Shown here: in pieces, positions 57,455-64,000 of the stretch
Position numbering within the stretch: position 1 is the stretch's first letter
How the letters are laid out: the number at the start of each line of letters is the position of its first letter
Assembly (NCBI RefSeq): GCF_000963255.1
Contig: NZ_JYOV01000009.1
Span: forward strand, 38,231-102,230
Length of the DNA: 64,000 nucleotides
Reading direction: 5' to 3'
From: Streptococcus infantis
GTDB lineage: Bacteria; Bacillota; Bacilli; Lactobacillales; Streptococcaceae
The notes under the pieces: model-generated
Databases searched by the model: none
What the model was told of the DNA's origin: nothing
The model's input: only the letters and a program-made list of their open reading frames with translations
Made by a program: the position numbers and the translations under genes

Positions 57455-57510
57455 CTCTAAACATTTGAATTGAATAAAAAAATATTTAATTTAAATGTTT
57501 AGAGCTTTTT
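57455..57510 (+). terminator. Very long AT-rich hairpin after the SGNH gene
   Basis: A 22-bp stem (57455-57476 with 57483-57504) with two G-U pairs and a six-A loop, followed by CTTTTT. Unusually long for a terminator in this window. Confidence 0.8.
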
Positions 57511-57806
57511 ATATAGAAAACATCATTGGATGAAGGTGATATGTAGATATAAAAGTTGTAATAATACGATTGGATAAAAAAAACGACATCAACAAACATT
57601 TATTTAAGTTGAATTAATTGTCGTAAAAATGAATAATAATTACAAAAAGAGAATGATGTTAATTCTGTTTTTCTTGATTTAAAAGGCTACGATATGGTAT
57701 ACTGTTAGCGTTACTGGTAATGTGGGGAAGACCATTTTCTTTTCTGTAAAAAGTCAATAAACTTACATATTATTAGTTAAAATGTTAAAAAAGGAGAGCT
57801 TATCAC
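57511..57806 (+). promoter_or_regulatory. Upstream region of the adhesin gene, with promoter
   Basis: No gene is seen in this stretch. The promoter is TTGATT (57674-57679), an 18-bp spacer and TATACT (57698-57703) with an upstream TGG. This predicts a leader of roughly 97 nt before the ATG, with AAGGAG at 57791. The remainder is AT-rich without clear structure. Confidence 0.65.
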
Positions 57807-60800
57807 ATGATAAGAAGAGAGCAACAACGATTTTCTTTAAGAAAATACAAAGTTGGTGTCACATCAGTTTTCTTAGGAACAACCCTTAGCTTCATGATGG
57901 CTAACGGTAGTGCTGTAAATGCTGCTGAGATTGTAGCAAAGCAAAATGCTGAGAATACTGAACTAGTCGGCAATAAGGACGACAAGGAAAAGTTGAAAGA
58001 GCCATCAACGGATGTGGTAACTTCAGCTAATTCCGAAACTTCAGAAGTTAAGCCAGAAACATCAATACCTGAAGTTAAGTCTGAAGAAGTAAAATCAGAA
58101 GAAACAAAAGCTGAAAAAGCTGAGGAAAAAACATCTGTTATTCCTGAGGCAAAACCAGAATCTTCTAAACCAGTAGCAGAAACTGCTTCAAAAGAAGAAG
58201 TTGTAACAACTAAGCCTAAGGCAGAAGAAAAGACTGAATCTAAATCAGAGGACAAATCAGAGCCTAAATCAGAACTTTCAGCTGTAGCTGAAGCAACTAG
58301 CCTTGATACAACTGCTAGTGCAGCAAATGTTGAAGCAAAACCACTAGTAGATACAGAAACACTTGCTTTGGCAGCTGAGAACACTGTCAATGCGGGCGCT
58401 TTGGCTACAAATGGTGGTCGTCGCCGTAACCGTCGTGCTGCAACTGACCATAATACAGAAGCAATAGCAACATCAGCTACACTTAAGGACGGTGAAGTAG
58501 CGGATCCAGATATGTCAGATCCTGCTGGTGCAACTGTTAAATCACAGAATGTGCCTGCTGGTTATGAAAGAAAAGCTGGAGATTACTATACATTTAGTAT
58601 CTTAGACCTTACAAAATTCAATGAACGCTACAATACTAACTACTACGTTCGTATCTATAAGAACTTTAGTGACTCAACTGATTCTGTTGCGGAATTGATT
58701 GATAAGACAACTGGTGCAGTAGTTGAAACGAAGACTATCACTGCTACTAGTGGTGTTCAACAATTTACGACAACTGCAACCAAGTCAAATTCTGAGTTGA
58801 CCTTCCAAATTGATTACCAAGCAGGTAAGGGGACAGCTGGTGATAAAACTGACGAGCCTTTTTTGCAAGTCGGCTATAAAGTTGGGGATAGTATTACATC
58901 TTTAGTAGCACCGGGACACACACTTACTCCTGATGAACAAGCGCGATATACTGCCGTTTATAATGCTCGTACTTCTACAGACGTGATGAACGTCGTAGAA
59001 CCTGCTTACAATGGACGTACGATTACTGACAGTAACTTCAAACTTCCAAAGGTAGTGGCTAAAACGACTTACTATAAGGTTGTAGACAAGTCAAACTCTA
59101 CCTACAAGGCTAACAAAACAGATACAACAGTTCAAGACTATGTAGCAAACGGAAATGAAGTTGAACTAGCTAAGTACACCTTGACTGCTACAGAAGGTCA
59201 AAATTTCACTGCTTCTGGTGAACGTAAATTTGCTGGTTACAAGCTTTACCAAAAAGCGGATACAGATAGCATGACTGGTTACGCTTCTCGCCCTTACACA
59301 GTTGGTAGCAAATTTATGGATGCTGACCGCTATGGCATTAAGCGTATCAAAGAAATTGTTGGAGAAGATGGTACAGTTGTTATTCGTGTTTATCTCCTTG
59401 ATCCAAGACAACAGAGCAAACGTTCTGATGGTACATTAGAAACCGATGGTTATATGCTTCTTGCAGAAACCAAACCGATCAAACCAGGAAATGCTAACAC
59501 TGAAGACTTGGTTGTTAAGAAAACCCCTCTTAATACAATTGCTTTCACGGATAAAGATGGGGTATACTATCCAAATGGTAAAGAAATTGAGTTTGGCTTC
59601 CAAACAGCTGCCGGGTATACACCTAAGAAAACAGTATTTGTACCATTCTTGGGAGACAACATTGGTTACGCTATTTCAAACGAACAATTAGTAAAAGGAA
59701 TATTTAGTAGTGGTATTAACGTTGACTTGTTGAATAGTCTAACACCTTATAAATCAACAGTTTACTACTATGAAAAAGTAGAACCAGTAACTTATACACC
59801 TGAAGTAAGTAAAGTTCTTGAAGGACGTACTTTGAACGATGGTGACTTTAACTTTACTCTTAAACAAGAAGGTGGTACACACCAAGAAACTGTTGCAAAC
59901 AAAAATGGTAAGGCAACCTTTAGTGAACTAACTTTCGAAAAACCAGGTACTTATACTTATAAGATTACAGAAGTTGCTGGTTCAGATACGAATGTTGACT
60001 ATGATGGTATGGAGGTTACTCTCACAGTTACCGTTACACAAAATGCTCAAGATAAACTTGAAGTTCAGGCAGTTTATACATCAACAGGTGGTCATGCTGA
60101 AGGTGAAAATGACAAGGTATTCAACAACTATGTTGTAGCTCCAGTTAAAACTAAGTTTGACTTCAGTAAGAAATTGGATGGCCGTAAGTTGAAAGATGGC
60201 GAATTTACATTTGCCTTGAAAGATTCAACTGGTAAAACAATCCAAACGAAAACAAATAATGCAGCTGGTGTTATCTCATTTGACGATTTGACCTTTGACA
60301 ACACTCAAGTTGGTACACACAAGTATACTGTTGAAGAAGTTATCCCAACAAATAAAGTGTCAGGTTTACCAACTAAAGAAGAAGGTATGACTTATGACAC
60401 TATGAAGGCTGAAGTGACAATCACTGTTACTAAGGAAGGTCATGTTCTTAAAGCAACAAACACACTTCCTGCAGATACAGAGTTCAACAATACCTTCACA
60501 CCATCTCCTGTTAAAGTAAACCTTGAGTTTGATAAATCACTCTCAAATGGTAACTTGAATGCAGGTGACTTTAGCTTCACTTTGACTGGTGATAACAATG
60601 TTAATGAAACTGTAACAAATAAAGCTAATGGTAAGATTAACTTTAGCGAATTGTCATTTGACCAAGCAGGAGTCTACAACTACACAGTTAAAGAAGTTAA
60701 AGGCAATAAAGCTGATGTAGACTACGATGCAATGACTATCGCAGTTAAAGTAACAGTTACAAAAGATGAGAATACAGGTCTCCTAGTAGCTAATACTGAA

Positions 60801-63800
60801 ATGACTTCAACAGGTGGCGAAGCGACTGGTACTGATGATAAAGTCTTTAACAACCACGTTGTGGCGCCTGTAACTGCTCAATTTGACTTCAGCAAAGCTC
60901 TTGCAGGCCGTAAACTCAAGGCTGGTGAATTTAGCTTTGTATTGAAAGACAAAGATGGCACTGTTATCCAAACAAAACAAAACGATGCCGCTGGTAATGT
61001 TAAATTTGACGCCTTGACATTTACGAATGCTCAAGTCGGTGATCATAACTACACTGTAGAAGAAGTTATTCCAGAAACAAAAGAAGCTGGCATGACTTAC
61101 GATACCATGAAGGCAAACGTGACAGTTACTGTTACAAAATCAGGTCACGCTCTTACTGCTGTAGCAGCACTTCCAGCAGATAAAGAATTTAACAATACCT
61201 TCACACCAACTGCAACACAAGCACAATTCAAGTTTACTAAGAAACTTGAAGGTAAAGAGCTTACGAAGGATGCCTTCACATTTGAATTAGTTGAAAATGG
61301 CAAAGTCATCCAAACTAAGAAAAATGCGGCTGATGGAACTATCCAGTTTGACGCGATTTCTTATGATAAAGAAGGTACTCATACCTATACTGTACGTGAA
61401 GTAGCTGGAACTGACACAAACATTGACTATGATTCAATGAATGCAGAAGTAACCGTAACAGTTACGAAAGATGCTGCATCTGGCCTCTTGAATGCAGCAG
61501 TTACAATGCCGGATGATACTGAGTTCAATAACTACCATGTAGCTCCAGTTGTTGCAAGATTTGACTTTACTAAGAAATTAGCAGGTCGTGAACTTAAAGA
61601 CGGCGAATTTAGCTTTGTTCTTAAAGATTCAACTGGTCAAACTCTTGAAACAGTAACAAATAAAGCTGACGGAACAGTAACATTTACTGAATTATCATTT
61701 GATAATACTAAAGTTGGAACTCATACCTATACAGTAGAAGAAGTTATCCCATCTACTAAAGAGCTTGGTATGACTTATGATACTATGAAAGCAACAGTCA
61801 CAGTTGAAGTTGCTAAGAATGGTCATACCTTGACTACTGTAACAAACGTAACGTCAACTGGCGGTGTCAATGCTGATGGAACTTCAACAGAAGGAACTGA
61901 TGATAAAGAATTCAACAACAAGATCACTCCTCCTGAAACACCTGAATTCCAACCTGAAAAATTTGTTCTTAACAAAGAGAAATTTGACATTACAGGATCA
62001 AAACTTGTAGATGATGACGATGAGTTGACTGATGAGTACACTGCTACAAATGCAAACCCATATGCAGATGGAACTTCAAACAACGAAGCAGAAAACATCA
62101 ATACTAAGACGGTTGAACGTGGTGATAAATTAGTTTACCAAGTATGGTTGGATACTAAGAACTTCACTGACAAAAACAACATCCAATCTGTTGGTATCTC
62201 TGATACCTATGATTCAGAAAAATTAACTGTAAATGCTGCTGATATTAAAGCATATGACAGTGAAACTGGTGATGACGTAACTGACAAGTTTGACATTAAG
62301 GTTGAAAATGGTGTCATTACAGCAACATCTAAGACTTCTGTAAACAAATCACTAGGTGATGTTGATAATACACAAGTTATTGATACAACTAAATTTGCAT
62401 TTGGTCGCTACTATAAATTTGATATCCCAGCAACTGTTAAAGATGACGTTGCCGGTGGAGTGGATATTGAAAATAAAGCCAACCAAATCGTTCATGTTTA
62501 TAACCCAGTAAGCAAATCTGTTGAAAAACCAGAAAAACCAACTCAAAAACGTGTAAACTCTGTACCAATCACTGCAGAATTCAACTTCACAAAACGTTTG
62601 GAAGGTCGTGAGCTTAAAGCTGGCGAATTTACATTCGAGTTGAAAGACAGCGACAATATTGTGATTGCGACTGCAACCAACGATGCAGATGGTAAGATTA
62701 AATTCTCTCCGGTAGAGTACACAAATAAAGCTGGTGAAAAAGTCACTGCCCTTAAATACAAGAAGGGTCAAGAAGGTACTTACACATACTTTGTAACAGA
62801 GGTGAAAGGTACAGACGCAACTGTCACTTACGATACTATGAAGGCAGAAGTAACTGTAACAGTATCTCATGACGGTACAGCTAAAGCATTGGTTGCTAAC
62901 GTAACTGAACCAGCTGATAAAGAATTTAACAACGTCGTAACTCCTCCAGAAGAACCTAAGTTCCAACCAGAGAAATACGTTGTTTCTGAAGAGAAATTCG
63001 ATATCACAGGCGACAAGCTCGTTGATGATGATAAAGAGTTGGCAGACAAGTACGCAGATACAAATGCCAACCCATACGCAGATAAAACTGATAACAACGA
63101 AGCTCAAAACTTGAACACCAAGACTGTGAAACGTGGCGACAAGTTGGTTTACCAAGTATGGTTGGATACAACTAAATTTGACGCAGCTAACAAGGACAAC
63201 ATCCAATCAGTAGGAATCTCAGATGACTACGATGAAGCTAAATTGGAACTTGATTCTACTAAGATCAAAGCTTACGATTCAGTAACAGGTGCAGAAGTAA
63301 CAGATAAATTCGACATCACTGTGAACAACGGTGTGATCACTGCAACTCTTAAAGCTGGCTTCACTAAGTCACTTGGAGACGCAGAAGATACTCAAATCAT
63401 CGATACAACTAAGTTCGCATTCGGACGTTACTACAAGTTCGACATCCCAACAACAGTGAAAGCTGATGTACCTGGTGGTGTAGATATTGAAAATACTGCG
63501 ACTCAAGTAGTCAACTACTACAACCCAACTACTAAGAAAGTTGAAAAACCAGAAAAACCAACTGAAAAACGTGTCAACAACGTTCCAGTTGAAGTGGAAT
63601 TCAACTTCACTAAACGCTTGGAAGGCCGTGAGCTTAAAGCTAACGAATTCAGCTTCGTTCTTAAAGATTCAGAAGGTAAGACTCTTGAAACTGTAAGCAA
63701 CGATGCGGCTGGTAACGTTAAGTTCAAAGCTCTTGAATTCAAGAAAGGTCAAGAAGGCGTACACAACTACACAGTAGAAGAAGTTAAAGGAACAGACGCA

Positions 63801-64000
63801 ACCGTTACATACGACACCATGAAAGCGAATGTAACAGTTACAGTGAAACACGATGGAACAGCTAAAGTTCTTATCGCGACTGTAGGCGACATTGCGGATA
63901 AAGAATTTAACAACGTCGTAACTCCTCCAGAAGAACCTAAGTTCCAACCAGAGAAATACGTTGTTTCTGAAGAGAAATTCGATATCACAGGCGACAAGCT
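57807..64000 (+). CDS. Giant surface adhesin with pilin-type isopeptide and SspB-like domains (partial, 3' end outside window)
   Basis: Open for 2,064 codons to the window edge. Residues 1-40 form a YSIRK-like signal (RFSLRKYKVGVTSVF) ending near NAAE. A Lys/Glu/Ser/Thr-rich linker runs to about 190, then GGRRRNRRAA, then a unique N-terminal region (about 200-650), the likely binding head. From about 660 come pilin isopeptide-linkage domains, each beginning like FDFSKKLDGRKLKDGEF and ending in FNN; ends fall near 772, 892, 1013, 1127, 1239, 1367, 1710 and 2036. Lys-Asn bonds are expected inside each. SspB/AgI-II C-domain-like modules (FDITGSKLVDD, GDKLVYQVWLD) start near 1376 and 1714, with a third beginning at the edge. 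A C-terminal LPXTG is expected but not seen. Confidence 0.9.
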   Translation, partial: MIRREQQRFSLRKYKVGVTSVFLGTTLSFMMANGSAVNAAEIVAKQNAENTELVGNKDDKEKLKEPSTDVVTSANSETSEVKPETSIPEVKSEEVKSEETKAEKAEEKTSVIPEAKPESSKPVAETASKEEVVTTKPKAEEKTESKSEDKSEPKSELSAVAEATSLDTTASAANVEAKPLVDTETLALAAENTVNAGALATNGGRRRNRRAATDHNTEAIATSATLKDGEVADPDMSDPAGATVKSQNVPAGYERKAGDYYTFSILDLTKFNERYNTNYYVRIYKNFSDSTDSVAELIDKTTGAVVETKTITATSGVQQFTTTATKSNSELTFQIDYQAGKGTAGDKTDEPFLQVGYKVGDSITSLVAPGHTLTPDEQARYTAVYNARTSTDVMNVVEPAYNGRTITDSNFKLPKVVAKTTYYKVVDKSNSTYKANKTDTTVQDYVANGNEVELAKYTLTATEGQNFTASGERKFAGYKLYQKADTDSMTGYASRPYTVGSKFMDADRYGIKRIKEIVGEDGTVVIRVYLLDPRQQSKRSDGTLETDGYMLLAETKPIKPGNANTEDLVVKKTPLNTIAFTDKDGVYYPNGKEIEFGFQTAAGYTPKKTVFVPFLGDNIGYAISNEQLVKGIFSSGINVDLLNSLTPYKSTVYYYEKVEPVTYTPEVSKVLEGRTLNDGDFNFTLKQEGGTHQETVANKNGKATFSELTFEKPGTYTYKITEVAGSDTNVDYDGMEVTLTVTVTQNAQDKLEVQAVYTSTGGHAEGENDKVFNNYVVAPVKTKFDFSKKLDGRKLKDGEFTFALKDSTGKTIQTKTNNAAGVISFDDLTFDNTQVGTHKYTVEEVIPTNKVSGLPTKEEGMTYDTMKAEVTITVTKEGHVLKATNTLPADTEFNNTFTPSPVKVNLEFDKSLSNGNLNAGDFSFTLTGDNNVNETVTNKANGKINFSELSFDQAGVYNYTVKEVKGNKADVDYDAMTIAVKVTVTKDENTGLLVANTEMTSTGGEATGTDDKVFNNHVVAPVTAQFDFSKALAGRKLKAGEFSFVLKDKDGTVIQTKQNDAAGNVKFDALTFTNAQVGDHNYTVEEVIPETKEAGMTYDTMKANVTVTVTKSGHALTAVAALPADKEFNNTFTPTATQAQFKFTKKLEGKELTKDAFTFELVENGKVIQTKKNAADGTIQFDAISYDKEGTHTYTVREVAGTDTNIDYDSMNAEVTVTVTKDAASGLLNAAVTMPDDTEFNNYHVAPVVARFDFTKKLAGRELKDGEFSFVLKDSTGQTLETVTNKADGTVTFTELSFDNTKVGTHTYTVEEVIPSTKELGMTYDTMKATVTVEVAKNGHTLTTVTNVTSTGGVNADGTSTEGTDDKEFNNKITPPETPEFQPEKFVLNKEKFDITGSKLVDDDDELTDEYTATNANPYADGTSNNEAENINTKTVERGDKLVYQVWLDTKNFTDKNNIQSVGISDTYDSEKLTVNAADIKAYDSETGDDVTDKFDIKVENGVITATSKTSVNKSLGDVDNTQVIDTTKFAFGRYYKFDIPATVKDDVAGGVDIENKANQIVHVYNPVSKSVEKPEKPTQKRVNSVPITAEFNFTKRLEGRELKAGEFTFELKDSDNIVIATATNDADGKIKFSPVEYTNKAGEKVTALKYKKGQEGTYTYFVTEVKGTDATVTYDTMKAEVTVTVSHDGTAKALVANVTEPADKEFNNVVTPPEEPKFQPEKYVVSEEKFDITGDKLVDDDKELADKYADTNANPYADKTDNNEAQNLNTKTVKRGDKLVYQVWLDTTKFDAANKDNIQSVGISDDYDEAKLELDSTKIKAYDSVTGAEVTDKFDITVNNGVITATLKAGFTKSLGDAEDTQIIDTTKFAFGRYYKFDIPTTVKADVPGGVDIENTATQVVNYYNPTTKKVEKPEKPTEKRVNNVPVEVEFNFTKRLEGRELKANEFSFVLKDSEGKTLETVSNDAAGNVKFKALEFKKGQEGVHNYTVEEVKGTDATVTYDTMKANVTVTVKHDGTAKVLIATVGDIADKEFNNVVTPPEEPKFQPEKYVVSEEKFDITGDK
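61907..64000 (+). repeat. Tandem modules in the adhesin: SspB-like plus isopeptide domain, period about 981 bp
   Basis: The boundary sequence at 62921 recurs at 63902, 981 bp (327 residues) later, and the about 90 bp before the window end match 62930-63018 almost base for base. The previous, more divergent unit begins at 61907 (1014 bp). Confidence 0.88.

Noticed and set aside
57803..58390. Minus-strand Ser/Ala-rich frame (195 codons) opposite the adhesin N-terminus
   Set aside because: Mirror of the Lys/Glu/Ser-rich linker; no ribosome binding site.
62352..63206. Long minus-strand open frame (284 codons) in the adhesin
   Set aside because: Antisense to a clearly coding, domain-rich frame; the product is a Phe/Val/Cys/Trp-rich shadow without a start signal.

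Overview
The window is AT-rich Gram-positive chromosome and looks like a Mitis-group Streptococcus (S. mitis/S. oralis-like). The grounds are gene content and order: a dinG-rodA-DJ1-HAD-gyrB-ezrA block, an infC-rpmI-rplT operon with a VOC-fold gene behind it, a pfkA-pyk pair, and a trmK-Nif3-FAD oxidoreductase-galE-glycosyltransferase-ferredoxin-LysM-cmk block. I recall all of these from pneumococcus and its relatives. YSIRK/LPXTG surface glycosidases, extended -10 (TGnTATAAT) promoters and AAGGAG ribosome binding sites fit the same group. The species call is inference; no search was run.

Layout. (1) 1-13.6 kb holds two giant sortase-anchored glycosidases in tandem, a BgaA-type GH2 beta-galactosidase and a GH84 beta-N-acetylglucosaminidase. 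Together they could remove Gal and then GlcNAc from host glycans. They share nearly the same YSIRK signal, a 111-bp-unit stalk repeat and the wall anchor. (2) 13.7-24.4 kb is housekeeping: an unknown protein with NAD(P)HX dehydratase, a small antisense-strand protein, DinG, RodA, DJ-1, a HAD protein with an altered motif I, GyrB and EzrA. (3) 24.4-34.4 kb has a terminator-bearing interspersed repeat, PgdA, the IF3/L35/L20 operon with its leader, a VOC protein, a 5'-truncated B3/B4 editing-domain gene, DnaE, PfkA and Pyk. (4) 34.4-35.1 kb carries, on the minus strand, tRNA-Thr(GGU) and an apparent independent small RNA of about 140 nt that I cannot name. (5) 35.1-44.6 kb has an acyltransferase, an Exp7/CtpE-like P-type ATPase, TrmK, a Nif3-like protein, an FAD oxidoreductase, GalE, a GT2 enzyme, ferredoxin, a LysM-type membrane protein and Cmk. 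(6) 44.6-57.4 kb has a YjdM/PhnA zinc-ribbon protein, a Pr6Pr membrane protein, PdxST, TrhA with a DUF1836 regulator, GNAT, MGMT-like and ArsC-like proteins, an amino-acid ABC transporter, TrxB, a second copy of the interspersed repeat, RlmB, Def, CapA, a Cof phosphatase and an SGNH hydrolase. (7) 57.4 kb to the end holds a long hairpin terminator and the first 2,064 codons of a huge adhesin made of pilin-type isopeptide domains alternating with SspB-like domains; it runs off the window.

Points most worth following: the promoter- and terminator-bounded RNA beside tRNA-Thr; six genes whose -10 box ends only 5-7 nt before the start codon, predicting leaderless mRNAs; the shared stalk of the two glycosidases; the two-copy terminator repeat; the ATA start of infC; and the truncated B3/B4 gene. 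I saw no CRISPR array, insertion sequence, prophage or rRNA.
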